63,961 nucleotides of DNA, taken from NCBI RefSeq assembly GCF_025024155.1, contig NW_026251842.1:1-63961 (forward strand). Reading direction: 5' to 3'. The notes below the pieces were generated by a model, which had not been told where the DNA came from, did not search any database, and worked only from the letters and a program-made list of their open reading frames with translations. The translations under genes were made by a program, and so were the position numbers. The stretch comes from Gamsiella multidivaricata. Taxonomy: Eukaryota > Mortierellomycota > Mortierellomycetes > Mortierellales > Mortierellaceae. The stretch's first letter is position 1, and each line of letters begins with the position of its first letter. Shown in pieces: positions 44,530-54,567 of this stretch.

Positions 44530-47500
44530 GGCGAGCGATGACTACCAGTCCCTGCCCATCCGTCGAAACCAGAAGTCCTTCATTGGAGGATTGCCGATTA
44601 AGCTACAGAGCAACTGGCCAAGGTACAACGGAAAGGCTGATGAAACCGCATACGAATTCTTTGACAAGTTCATTCGTCAAGTCCGTCCCATCCTAGGGGA
44701 AGAAATATTCAGGCAATATGGTCATACATACCTGAGCCTACTGGTCAGCGATAACAACTTTCAAGACCAATTGCAAACCGCGTTCGACAAGCTCGAAGGA
44801 AATGTCATCACTCGAGACATCATGGAGCGAACATTCCTGGACGTCTGTCTCACGAAAGAACAGCGAGAAAAGAGCGTGGCCAAGGTCACCAAAATCAGCC
44901 GTCACAAAGGAGAATCCTACCGCTTATTTGCCACTCGAATTGCGCGCATCGTGAAACAGTATCGCATCCAAGAGGACAACGGTGTCATCTTGACCCTACT
45001 CAGACAAGCCATCCCAGCCAAGGATATGACCAATGTCAACCTGCATTACCTCTACACTAATCAAGGTACCACTCGCGATACGCCTGAGACGATCGATGAT
45101 TTTTGCACCGCCCTTGGCAAGATCGTTGGACCCGATGATGCTAGAGATGATTTTGAGCTCCCAAGCAGCTCCCTCCGTGATCAAGGAGACGTCAAAGCAC
45201 AAAGCCGTAATGGCAGAAACAGTAAGGAGAAAGCTGGCAGCATGTCTTACTGTACCAAGTGCAAGGACTACAGACACCACTCCAGTGAGGAGCACATCGA
45301 GTGCGAGCACTGTGGACGAGCTGGTCACCAGAAGCATACCTGTCGCAAGCTCGACAACCAGCGTGGCCCTTCCCGTAATAATGGTCGCAGTGACCGCGGT
45401 CGAGACAGCTACAGTCGGTACAACAGTCGTGACAACAATCGTGACCACAGCGTTCGTGACAGCAGTAACCGAGATAATAACGGTCGTCACCATCCCTACA
45501 ATCGGGACGGCTACCGCCCGCGCAATGATCGTAGCCCTCATGGTGACAAAGGTGTGTATCATGCCACCCGCACTCCAAATGCAAACGAAAATAAGAGATA
45601 CATCTCACTGAACGAATTATCATCTTCCTGCTCTTCAAAGACAAATAGCTCGGAGCAAGACCAGTACCAGCAAATAGCTGACGATGAATTTGTGAACATC
45701 GCGCACTTGACAGACTCGGTGCTATCAGAAGATAAAGATAATAAAATTGAGCAATTCGATATAAATCTCGAGAGCATGACCCTAGAAAATTCATCACTCA
45801 ACGACTTTGAAACCATTGCATATACTGCTATGTCTACCCATGACACGAACGAACGCAGAATTATCATGCCCATCTACTTCGATAACAACGAGTATGAGGC
45901 GCTTATCGACACAGGAGCATCAAGGTCGTTTATTGACCGCTCAATCGTGGACGATGCTCGTATCAAAGTCATCAATGCACAAGGAAATATATATCTAGGG
46001 CATAAAGAGATGCATGTCGCACGTATCGGAAGCACCGAAGACATCGAAATCGAGTGCAATAACCACTGCTTAACATCAGCGTTTGAGGTGTTTGATTTGC
46101 AGCACTCATTTGTCATTGGGATGGATTTATTCCACAAACTTGGTTTCTCTATGGGAGGTATCTCCGACGGACGCGAGTCAGCCCAAAGCCTGCCTCGACC
46201 AGTCGACGATGAACGACCTTCCATTTTGCCTCTAAAAATACCGGCGATAGAACTGACCGAAGAATACAAAAAAGAGAAGACAGCCTTCTTGACCACAATA
46301 ACGGCTGCACTCAAGCAAAACGATGAGATCCCACGTTCGAGCCATTGTCCATTACCAGAGATGAGAGTTTCTCTTCGAGTTCCCAGAGGCACAACGCTTT
46401 TTAGACGACCGCGCGTGTTCGCCGAGCAGCAACAACAAATCTTTAATGAGCAGGTCGAAAAATGGCTAAAGGATGGCGTGATCACCACGGCCCCAGCTGG
46501 AAACCCTCATAATAATACTTTGACATTAGCTGCAAAGAAAGACTTGCTGGGCAACAAAACAAAATGGCGTGTCTGTCTTGATCCGCGTCCACTGAACAAA
46601 TTACTACCAGACGATAATCACCCAGTGCCATTGATATCCGATATTTTGCAACAAATTGGAGGCCATGCAGTATACTCCACAATTGATTTAACGCAAGCGT
46701 ATCACCGTCTGCCAGTGGACAAAGATGATCAACCTTTAACTGCATTCATGCATAGAGGAACGCAATATATGTTCTGCAGAGCACCATTCGGGCTCAAACC
46801 GCTATCAAGTATCTTCCAAAGAGGAATGACTAGAATCCTGGGCGACCTGCCTTTTGTCCTTATATTTATTGATGACATTGTCATATTCTCAAAAACGCGG
46901 GAAGAACACGCAGAACAAGTGAAATGCGTAATTGAACGATTAACTAGAGCAAAGCTCATTATCAACCAGGAGAAGTCTCATTTCTATGCCACCCAAATTG
47001 TACTCCTTGGGTTCGTCATCGACTTGAAAGGCAAGCGTATCGATCCAATGAAATTAGCAAATATTGATCAGTGGGTTCCTCCTACCACCAACACACAAAT
47101 TCAATCCTATATGGGAACGTTCAATTTTTTCCGCGAGTACATTCCGCTATTTAGCACACTAGCTGCTCCATTAGACAAACTGCGCAACGTAACAAAGCCG
47201 TTCCAGCTGAATAGAGAAGAACTAGAAGCCTTCAACACCTTCAAGAAACTCCTTGCTGGTGCACCTATCTTACACTTTCCGGACTTCTCAAAGCCATTTT
47301 ATGTCGCAACAGACGCATCCAACGTTGGCATTGGCGCTGTCCTCTATCAGCAAACTCGGAACGAGAAAAAGAATAAATGGGAAAAGCAATACATATCATT
47401 CATGGCGAGATCTCTTCAAGAGCGCGAACGCCGATATTCTGCAACACAAAAAGAATTACTAGGCATTGTGTTTGCTCTAACAAAATTCCATTACTATCTG

Positions 47501-49123
47501 TGGAGTAGGTCATTCACTCTATTTACAGACCATCGTGCACTCACATTCATTCATACTCAAAAAGAAATGAACTCGATGCTGACTGGATGGCATGAAACAA
47601 TCCTCAGCTATGACTTCAAAGTCGAGTATAGACCTGGTGTCATGAACGTCCTACCTGATCACTTATCACGATTGTTCCCCGCATCCATGCATAACCGATA
47701 CGAGTCCAGTAAAGGACATATCATCAACGCATACATGCATGTCCTGCAAAATGAGGATAATCCTTACAAGGTCATAAGCGATGAAAAACAACGTGAAGAG
47801 ATATTGGACAAAGCCCATTCTCTTGGTCACTTTGGTACGAACGTCATGGTGAAAAACATTCATGCCGATCATATTACATGGCCTCGTCTAGCAGATGATT
47901 GCCTGACGTGGGTTAAGAAATGCCCGGAATGTCAACGTTACAATATTGCTCAAAAAGGTTATCACCCTCTGAAAGCCATCCACGCACAATTGCCTGGTGA
48001 ACATATGGCAATAGACCTAGCAGGGAAACTTCCCACTTCAGTTAATGGTCATCAATACGTGCTGATTCTAGTCGATGTGTGCACACGCTTCGTGTTCCTG
48101 AAACCAATACGCGATAAGCAAGCGATCACCATCGGACGTGCCCTTTTTGACATATTCTGTCTCATTGGTTTTCCCCGTGTTTTGCAATCTGACAACGGTA
48201 CTGAGTTTGTTAACGCTCTCATGAATACTATCAGCACTGAAATGGGCACCCAACACCGTTTGGTCACTCCGTATCATCCCCGCGGCAATGGCGTTGCTGA
48301 AAGGCATGTCAAGGTTGCTGTGGACATTATAAAGAAAGAGTTCAAACAAAAAAGCGATACCTGGGACGAACACGTACCCATGGCGCAATTAGCAATGAAC
48401 ACACGCATAGTTGCTTTGCACAACTCATCGCCGTTCTCTTTATTTTTTGCACGCAAATTTAATGGATTCCATAACTTTTCGAATGACAAAGATCAAATGC
48501 TTACCCACGACGAACTCTGCAAACGTCTTGAATATATGACAACAATCGTCTTTCCTGCTATTGACAAGAAGTCTAAGGAAACACAACGAAAAATGGTTGA
48601 GCGATTTAACGCTACCATTCTGCATAACGATTTCCCTGAAGGCGCGAAGGTCATGACACTCGACCCTATCAGAGGCGACAAGCTATCCCCTCGTTACGAA
48701 GGACCTTATACCGTAATACGCCGATCAACTGGAGGCGCATACGAGCTAAAAGATGGCACAGGTGCCCTGCTTGGACGAAAGTACGCTCCTTCTCAACTGA
48801 AACTTGTTCTCGAAGATTTTGGTGAAACGAAAACCTACGAGGTTGAGAAAATTCTCCATCACCGTCCACATCCTACTAAAAAGGGGGAGTGGGAGTACAG
48901 AACCAAATGGAAGAGCTTTTCCGACAAGGAATGCACTTGGGAGCCTGCAGATCATTTCGTAGAAAAACAATGCATCCGAGAATACTGGAACAAGCACGGC
49001 AATAAGCATGCATCACCAGAAGACAAGACAAAGAAGCAGAAAGATTCGCAATCAAAGTCGCAGAAGAAAACGCCAACACAGAGGCAAAGCCCCTATACAA
49101 GGCAACGACGTGCCCGCAATTGA
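44492..49123 (+). CDS. Chromovirus gag-pol polyprotein
   Basis: About 1540 codons in +1 frame relative to ORF1. Order: gag core (FDKFIRQVRPILGEE onwards), zinc knuckle (CEHCGRAGHQKHTC, C-x2-C-x4-H-x4-C), Arg/Asp-rich tract, aspartic protease (ALIDTGASRSF), reverse transcriptase (FIDDIVIF), RNase H (ATDASNVGIGAVLY), integrase with HHCC finger and DDE core (AIDLAGK, QSDNGTEF, GVAERH), then a C-terminal chromodomain (YEVEKILHH, WEPADHF). No internal stop or shift. The open window starts at 44492 after a stop. The first ATG lies far inside, so translation must come by +1 frameshifting from ORF1 or by an unusual start. Confidence 0.93.
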   Translation, partial: KPRIVAKESTVYEASDDYQSLPIRRNQKSFIGGLPIKLQSNWPRYNGKADETAYEFFDKFIRQVRPILGEEIFRQYGHTYLSLLVSDNNFQDQLQTAFDKLEGNVITRDIMERTFLDVCLTKEQREKSVAKVTKISRHKGESYRLFATRIARIVKQYRIQEDNGVILTLLRQAIPAKDMTNVNLHYLYTNQGTTRDTPETIDDFCTALGKIVGPDDARDDFELPSSSLRDQGDVKAQSRNGRNSKEKAGSMSYCTKCKDYRHHSSEEHIECEHCGRAGHQKHTCRKLDNQRGPSRNNGRSDRGRDSYSRYNSRDNNRDHSVRDSSNRDNNGRHHPYNRDGYRPRNDRSPHGDKGVYHATRTPNANENKRYISLNELSSSCSSKTNSSEQDQYQQIADDEFVNIAHLTDSVLSEDKDNKIEQFDINLESMTLENSSLNDFETIAYTAMSTHDTNERRIIMPIYFDNNEYEALIDTGASRSFIDRSIVDDARIKVINAQGNIYLGHKEMHVARIGSTEDIEIECNNHCLTSAFEVFDLQHSFVIGMDLFHKLGFSMGGISDGRESAQSLPRPVDDERPSILPLKIPAIELTEEYKKEKTAFLTTITAALKQNDEIPRSSHCPLPEMRVSLRVPRGTTLFRRPRVFAEQQQQIFNEQVEKWLKDGVITTAPAGNPHNNTLTLAAKKDLLGNKTKWRVCLDPRPLNKLLPDDNHPVPLISDILQQIGGHAVYSTIDLTQAYHRLPVDKDDQPLTAFMHRGTQYMFCRAPFGLKPLSSIFQRGMTRILGDLPFVLIFIDDIVIFSKTREEHAEQVKCVIERLTRAKLIINQEKSHFYATQIVLLGFVIDLKGKRIDPMKLANIDQWVPPTTNTQIQSYMGTFNFFREYIPLFSTLAAPLDKLRNVTKPFQLNREELEAFNTFKKLLAGAPILHFPDFSKPFYVATDASNVGIGAVLYQQTRNEKKNKWEKQYISFMARSLQERERRYSATQKELLGIVFALTKFHYYLWSRSFTLFTDHRALTFIHTQKEMNSMLTGWHETILSYDFKVEYRPGVMNVLPDHLSRLFPASMHNRYESSKGHIINAYMHVLQNEDNPYKVISDEKQREEILDKAHSLGHFGTNVMVKNIHADHITWPRLADDCLTWVKKCPECQRYNIAQKGYHPLKAIHAQLPGEHMAIDLAGKLPTSVNGHQYVLILVDVCTRFVFLKPIRDKQAITIGRALFDIFCLIGFPRVLQSDNGTEFVNALMNTISTEMGTQHRLVTPYHPRGNGVAERHVKVAVDIIKKEFKQKSDTWDEHVPMAQLAMNTRIVALHNSSPFSLFFARKFNGFHNFSNDKDQMLTHDELCKRLEYMTTIVFPAIDKKSKETQRKMVERFNATILHNDFPEGAKVMTLDPIRGDKLSPRYEGPYTVIRRSTGGAYELKDGTGALLGRKYAPSQLKLVLEDFGETKTYEVEKILHHRPHPTKKGEWEYRTKWKSFSDKECTWEPADHFVEKQCIREYWNKHGNKHASPEDKTKKQKDSQSKSQKKTPTQRQSPYTRQRRARN

Positions 49124-49160
49124 TGGCGCGTCATAACAAGAGGTTTTGCTCCAAGAGCTT

Positions 49161-49238
49161 TTTCCCTCACAACATAATTTAACAATCGAGGTTTTTTTTA
49201 TATTTTCCCTCACAACATAATTCAACAATCGAGGTTTT
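49161..49238. repeat. Short tandem repeats in the chromovirus 3' region
   Basis: Two copies of a ~35-base unit (TTTCCCTCACAACATAATT...CAATCGAGG), with a third degenerate partial copy near 49243-49270, between the polyprotein stop and the 3' LTR. Confidence 0.8.
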
Positions 49239-49363
49239 GTACATTTTCCCTCAACCATAATATTCATTCACTACACATGAGGTTTTCCCTTTTCCCTCAT
49301 CATATCTGTGGCATCATATAGAGTTCACACGACAGGTCTCACTCTTCCATAGGAGGGGAGTCG

Positions 49364-49529
49364 TGTGGCATATAGCCATATTACATGCTGCCACCGCGTG
49401 TATTTAATTAGATCCAGCGAGTCCTATCAATTTACTTAAGCCACCGAGTAACATATAATGTTCTCGGTGGATTAATATTAAAGATCCCTCTCTTGTTCTC
49501 ATTGACTCCTGGTTCATATATACTTCGCA
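49364..49529 (+). repeat. 3' LTR of the chromovirus
   Basis: Same length as the 5' LTR; the two differ in AATGATC/AAAGATC and CCTAGTTC/CCTGGTTC. Confidence 0.9.
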
Positions 49530-49776
49530 CGGTGTCTTCCAGCGCTTCGGTCCTGCCTTTGAATCGGATGACCAGTGCGTGACTTTCGCCATGGGCTGTA
49601 TGGCAGGACCTCCCCTCGAACATTTTGCCCCGCTGTACAACCAAGACATCGAGGACGAAGAAGGACTCCTGAACGATTACGACGCTTTCATGACCGCTAT
49701 CGAGGCCGCTTACGGTGATCGCCTGAGCATCCAGGAAGCCGAAGAGAAAATCCGTTTCCTTAAGCAACGAGGTACA
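49530..49776 (+). pseudogene. gag of the older gypsy element, second piece
   Basis: Continues the gag domain (FQRFGPAFESDDQCVTFAMG through IRFLKQRG) after the chromovirus insertion. It is then cut by a solo LTR at 49777. Confidence 0.85.
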
Positions 49777-50168
49777 TGTCACGAATTAAGGTTGAGGACA
49801 GACTTGCGCTCACCTCAATTGACCCTAGTGGCTTGTGATTACCTTGCGTCTGCTACGCGAGCCCAAATCACGTCGCGTCTCCAGAATTACCCCACACGGA
49901 AAGCATAACTGGTTTAACGTTGCTTGCCCGTTTCAAGTAGTCGATTGCCCGCGTCCACCCTTGTCCATTCCATTATGTTTCGGTCCCGAGTACGGGAGCT
50001 TATAGGACATAAGCTACCGAGCTGGGGTCCCGAGTCAAGTTTTATTCACATATAAAAGACATAACTAGCTGCCATAATCAAACCTCAGTCTGCAATAAAA
50101 TACTTTCCTGCCCTGTACTCACTCTTGCTCTTACATTCTCCACTTGCCTGCCAGTCCAGATCTTGACA
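49777..50168 (+). mobile_element. Solo LTR (392 bp) inside gag
   Basis: Begins TGTCACGAATTA and ends CTTGACA, flanked by GTACA (49772-49776) and GTGCA (50169-50173), a 5-bp target duplication with one change. A TATAAAAG-like box lies near 50052 and AATAAAAT near 50095, as expected for an LTR. Removing it with one target copy restores an open gag frame across the junction (KQRG to MQEYISEF). Confidence 0.8.
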
Positions 50169-50686
50169 GTGCAATGCAAGAATACATCTCGGAGTTCTCC
50201 GCTTTGCAAAGCCAGGTCCGCTGGAATCAGTCTGCTCTCGTGTTCCAATTCAAGTTTGGCCTTTCCGAGGGTGTGCGCACCCTGTTGCAAGGCCAATGGC
50301 ATTCCCTGACCACCATGAGTACTGTGACTGAGGCTGCTACCACCGCGTATCTGAACTTGCGCCTGACCTCGGCTCGTCGCCCCCAACAGCCTTGGCGACC
50401 CCAGCCTCCTCGCAGCATCCCTCAGTCTACTCCGTCTCCACGTCCAGTCACCGTTGCTCGTCCAGGTCCAAACGACATGGAACTAGGAACCATGCGCGGC
50501 CCTCTTACCGCCGCTGAAAAAGATCGTCGCCGCAGAGAAGGCCTCTGCATGTACTGTGGCCAAGCCGGCCACTTTGCCAACAAGTGCCCCAACAAGCGCC
50601 CCTCCGGTCTGGGCCTCGCTGCAGTCCAAGAAGCCACGATCGAGTATGCTTTCGACACCGACGTGTCGGAAAACTTCAGCGCCTAG
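50169..50686 (+). pseudogene. gag of the older gypsy element, third piece with zinc knuckle
   Basis: Rest of the gag domain (MQEYISEFSALQSQVRW, LVFQFKFGLSEGVRTLL) and a nucleocapsid zinc knuckle, CMYCGQAGHFANKC (C-x2-C-x4-H-x4-C). It ends at a TAG at 50684-50686. The same frame has a second TAG at 50708-50710 and then continues into protease. Confidence 0.88.
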
Positions 50687-50710
50687 GGCAGCTGGAGGAC
50701 TGTTCCCTAG

Positions 50711-51100
50711 GTGCCGTCCATGCCACCTCTTATGTTGCCTGCCACCCTGTATCTGACCCAAGGACCCTTAAAAAACATCCAAGTATTAATCGACTCCGGC
50801 GCCGCCCGCTCCTTCATCGATCGAAAATTCCTCCTGAACCACTGTATCCCTGTGCGTAACCTCCCCCGACCCATGAACCTGACCACGGGGGACGGCTCTT
50901 TGAGCACCGCTGGACCTGTCTTGCATGAAGCCTCTGTATGCCTGACCCTCGCTGAGAAGCACCATGAACAGATCCTGCTAAAAGTCACCAAGCTCGGCCA
51001 GTACCCTATCATCCTCGGGATGGACTGGCTCGCCACGCATAACCCTAGTATTGACTGGGAAAAGCATATAGTTACTTTCCATTCAACCCATTGTACAGTA
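50711..51100 (+). pseudogene. Aspartic protease fragment of the older gypsy element
   Basis: Same frame as gag, after two stop codons. It has the retropepsin triad region (VLIDSGAARSFIDRKFL) and LGMDWLATHNPSIDW near its end. Sequence stops at the Tc1 insertion at 51101, and reverse transcriptase is not found beyond it. In chromoviruses a single gag stop can be bypassed; two stops 24 bases apart suggest decay. Confidence 0.85.
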
Positions 51101-52711
51101 TGGTGCAAAACTGATTCAATGATGCGATGGTTTTTGCGTTGGCACTCGCCTACAAGGAACCAATGCCTCAGCCATCGTCATATTCACCACAAATGTAGCC
51201 CATCCAATGACAAACAGGGCTGCTTGCTTTGGAGCCAGAAGTATGCACACCCATTGCTGCATGACGATTGTGCCATCCGTCATCATTGAATCAGTTTTGC
51301 ACCTTAACCTCATTTTTATGTAATTTTAAATACCATCGTCATTTTCATCAGATTCATTATAAATGAACCCATTTTGTGTTTCGTTTTCCTGTTTGCCTTA
51401 TTCTACTCTATCTATCTGCAAAAAATGAAGCCCGTACCTCCATCCACTGTTAAGGAAGCAATAAGCCTCATGTCTGAGGGTATTTCCACTCGTGAGACAG
51501 CCCAACGTCTTACCATCTCTCAGGCAACGGCTAGCAGAATACGTTCAGGTTACAAAGAAAACATGCCGAGCAACAAGGGAGGCCGTCCGAGAAAGATTGG
51601 TCAAGAAACCGTGGAGCACCTCAAGCTGAACATGAAGCGCGGACTTCTTAGGACTGCCGTGGAGGCCAAGAGCGAGGCCAACAGGATGTTGGCACGACCT
51701 ATATCGGTGTGGACAGTTCGACGGCGACTTCGGGAAGCTGGACTAGTGGCCAAAACGATTGTCAAGCGACCAGCACTCAAAACAAAGCACATTAGAGGTC
51801 GGATGCAGTTTGTCAAGAAATACAAAGAGTGGACGGAAGAGGACTGGGCCACAGTTGTATGGTCAGACGGGTGCAAAATCAATAGGATCTGTTCTGATGG
51901 CATTAAGTGGGTCTGGGACGACGCGCCGGGGCGACTGACAAGCCGTACAGTCCAGGGAACAGTCAAGTTTGGCGGCGGAAGCGTCATGGTATGGTCTTGT
52001 ATGTCATGGTACGGACCTGGCTATATCGCAAAGATCGATGAGACCCTGGACTCCCAGTTGTATATCCAGATTCTGACGGAGGATCTACAGATGTCTGTCG
52101 AGGAGTGGGGCATGGCCAAGGACGAATTCATCTTCCAGCACGACAACGATCCGAAGCATATGGCCAAGGTCACCAAGGCATTTCTGGAGTCCGTCCATAT
52201 GACTGAGGCTGATGAGCGCCTTCTATATTGGCCAGCACAGTCTCCTGATCTGAAGCCGATCGAGCATATGTGGGCCTATCTCAAAGTACAGCTGGGAAAG
52301 TATCCAAATCCGCCAAAAAGCTGCAAGGAGCTATGGGAGAGAATATCAACGGAATGGTACAAGATACCAGTTGATTTCTGCCGGGAACTCATCAGGAGCA
52401 TGCCGAGGAGGCTCAGCGCGGTCCATAGAGCGAAGGGCAAGCAAACTAAGTACTAAAGAGGTACCATTTTGAATAAAAAAAAAATCTGTTCTTCGTATTC
52501 AAGGAGTAGGTGCAAAACTGATTCAATGATGACGGATGGCACAATCGCCATGCAGCAATGGGTGTGCATACTTCTGGCTCCAAAGCAAGCAGCCCTGTTC
52601 GTCATTGGATGGGCTACATTTGTGGTGAATATGACGATGGCTGAGGCATTGGTTCCTTGTAGGCGAGTGCCAACGCAAAAACCATCGCATCATTGAATCA
52701 GTTTTGCACCA
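51101..52711 (+). mobile_element. Tc1/mariner element with 203-bp inverted arms (1611 bp)
   Basis: Flanked by TA (51099-51100 and 52712-52713). The arms 51101-51303 and 52509-52711 are inverted copies differing at two positions by eye. Each arm also begins and ends with the same ~22-base motif (GGTGCAAAACTGATTCAATG) in opposite directions, so each arm is itself an inverted-repeat unit. One intact transposase lies between them. Confidence 0.93.
51425..52456 (+). CDS. Tc1-like transposase with wide D-E spacing
   Basis: 343 residues from the ATG at 51425; an upstream in-frame region from 51374 encodes a hydrophobic stretch and is less likely. Helix-turn-helix (VKEAISLMSEGISTRETAQR), GRPRKIG, second DNA-binding half (VWTVRRRLREAGLVAK). 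Catalytic candidates: D in VWSDGCKINRI, D in FQHDNDPKHM, E in KPIEHMWAYL. By my count 39 residues separate the last two, against 34 in the other Tc1 transposases here. The residue after the first D is G, not the common E. The frame is intact. Confidence 0.9.
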   Translation: MKPVPPSTVKEAISLMSEGISTRETAQRLTISQATASRIRSGYKENMPSNKGGRPRKIGQETVEHLKLNMKRGLLRTAVEAKSEANRMLARPISVWTVRRRLREAGLVAKTIVKRPALKTKHIRGRMQFVKKYKEWTEEDWATVVWSDGCKINRICSDGIKWVWDDAPGRLTSRTVQGTVKFGGGSVMVWSCMSWYGPGYIAKIDETLDSQLYIQILTEDLQMSVEEWGMAKDEFIFQHDNDPKHMAKVTKAFLESVHMTEADERLLYWPAQSPDLKPIEHMWAYLKVQLGKYPNPPKSCKELWERISTEWYKIPVDFCRELIRSMPRRLSAVHRAKGKQTKY

Positions 52712-52713
52712 TA

Positions 52714-53010
52714 CTGTAAGTCCGCGCGGATGGCGACATGGATCAAATTACTAGCCTGGGTAACCACCTCGGTCTTGTCCATCTCGGTTTGCTTGTGGAT
52801 TTGGGCGGGGATACCGACGGTTACGGCGTTCTCAATCATAGCTAGTCTCGGATCCAGGCCATTAACAAGGTTTCGGAAGAATTCAAAGTGGTTGTGTAGG
52901 AACAGAAGAGACGGTTCGATGGTCGTGAGACTCTTAATGTCGTTTTCAATGGCAGTGATGCGTGCATCCATGGCGGTGAGGAGCTGAAGAGCGTTAGGAG
53001 TAGCGGCCAT
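52714..53010 (-). pseudogene. gag N-terminal fragment of another gypsy element
   Basis: About 100 codons starting MAATPNALQLLTAMDARITA, with a Leu-rich coil. It is cut at the TA where the Tc1 element sits. The sequence on the other side of the Tc1 belongs to a different gypsy element on the opposite strand, so the Tc1 marks a breakpoint. Confidence 0.7.
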
Positions 53011-53064
53011 GGCAGGACAAAATCAAAAAAATAGTAAAAAGGTCAAGGTTGTGTGATCTAGCAA

Positions 53065-53247
53065 TGTCACGAACCTATGCTTATTCAGAGTCAAGATGAC
53101 CTTCTTAAGCGTGGCAGGACAGAACAAGGGAGAGGAGATGCAGTTTGGGAAACAGGGTCAAGAAAGCGTAGATATATTGAAGTTGCTAGATAAGGAATAA
53201 AAGATACAGAACTACGGGATATATATATATGTTTCTCATTGCCTTCG
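53065..53247 (-). mobile_element. 3' part of the 5' LTR of that gypsy element
   Basis: On the - strand it ends in TGACA at 53065, 55 bases before the gag ATG. The outer part is cut by the copia LTR at 53248. It contains an (AT)n run (53219-53230). Confidence 0.55.
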
Positions 53248-54047
53248 TGTAACGGTCGTACGCGTTGCCAAGAGTCGACCGATCACTTGCCAAGTATCGA
53301 TCGATCGTGTCGTGGCACGCGACACACGGGTCCCGTCTCTACTCTTGCTGGGCGATATGCTATGAAGGCCAGCTGTGGCAGAGTATACCGATCGAAGGCT
53401 ACAGTGTGTTGGGACAGGGATGCGTGGAGCGACTTGGAGTGTCGTGCGGGGGCAAGTGTTGAGCAAAGTATAGTGAGGAAACAGACCAGGAACCATTTGG
53501 TCCTGTCGTTCTGTGATATTTATTGACCAAAGAAAATTTCTATAAATGCAAACCCTATTGACTCTTGTCTAACTGCATGTCCTTCTACTTGCACATCCTG
53601 TAACTGCACGTGCAGTACGTGCCTGGTATGATCGTATGAGTGTCCTGTACCTATTCCTCCCATCGTGTCATATCAGGTGTTGTATCCGTCCCTTGTACCT
53701 GGATACCCCGTCTATACTCCGTGTGGATTTACCGCACCACACCGGAACCGGTCCGTAGACATAGATAAATAGACCAGCTAGTTACCACCTAAATACAGCA
53801 CGCATTCCACCCTGTCCACCTCGACCCCCTGCCCTCAGTTGCCTAAAGCTATTACATGGTAGCAAAGGTTTTTCGATACCCTGTCCCTCTGTCCCTGAAC
53901 CACGTTTTCCCTGTACCACGATACTCTGTTAAATTTTTACCCTGATCCACCAATTAAATCACACCCTGATCGACCAACTGTTGTCCCTTTTTTCGTCCCT
54001 CACTATGAACGAACCTACCCCCACCACCGCCCCTGCCCCTGTCCAGG
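53248..54047 (+). mobile_element. 5' end of a copia element: LTR, primer site, start of gag
   Basis: The LTR 53248-53856 starts TGTAACGG and ends CTATTACA (TGTAA/TTACA inverted ends). TGGTAGCAAAGG follows directly and resembles the initiator-Met tRNA primer site of Ty1/copia elements. A leader leads to ATG at 54005 (MNEPTPTTAPAPVQ). The element is cut there by a gypsy LTR. Part of this LTR occurs again, inverted, at 39904-40322. Confidence 0.75.
53857..53868 (+). other. Copia primer binding site
   Basis: TGGTAGCAAAGG directly after the LTR end. Compare the initiator-Met half-tRNA site TGGTATCAGAGC of copia elements. Confidence 0.6.
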
Positions 54048-54285
54048 TGTAATAGCAACAGAACGAAGGAGGGAACAAGTGCAGGAACAAAAGGACACGA
54101 GATAGGAACACGAGAGGCAGGGGACAAGAGACAAGGGCTAGAACGGATGATCTTTATTATACAGAGAGATAGAGGTATTTATACTAATATACAGGGGGCG
54201 CAGTGGTGGAGGCGCGGTGATGGAGGCGCGGTGATGGGGGCGTGGTTGAGGGTTAAGCAGAAGGTTAGCCTAGGATACTATCACA
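54048..54285 (-). mobile_element. 3' LTR of a - strand gypsy element
   Basis: 238 bases. On + it reads TGTAATAG...CTATCACA (inverted ends). On the - strand the adjacent inner sequence is AGGGGAAGG, a polypurine tract, so this is the 3' LTR of an element extending rightwards. It contains two copies of a GCGGTGATGG-type unit (about 54205-54245). Part of it recurs at 57508-57605. Confidence 0.75.
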
Positions 54286-54567
54286 CCTTCCCCTAATACA
54301 CTAACTCCGGGAATTGAGTAAATGTTTTCCGATTTTCATTCTTCTTATCAGAATAATTTATATGATGGACCCTCCTTTGTGAAATTCAACCATGTTGTAG
54401 TGCTGCCTCCAAAGCGTCAAGCATAGTTCATTTGAACTGCCTACTACATTACTAAAGAAGGTACGAATAAATGTTTGATACCATGTCATTTACTCAATTT
54501 CCGGCCCCTGGTGTTTTTATTTCGTACTCGGATCTTTCCCCACCAAGTCCCTACCAAGTCATTATTC

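Larger units (their letters stand above)
43505..49529 (+). mobile_element. Complete chromovirus (Ty3/gypsy) element with 166-bp LTRs
   Basis: Both ends are identified: LTRs 43505-43670 and 49364-49529 begin TGTGGC and end TTCGCA, with a 5-bp target duplication CGGTG at 43500-43504 and 49530-49534. The LTRs differ by eye at two positions out of 166. A purine tract (AGGAGGGGAG) precedes the 3' LTR. Two overlapping frames encode a gag-like protein and gag-pol with an integrase chromodomain, both unbroken, so the element is young and possibly autonomous. Confidence 0.95.
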
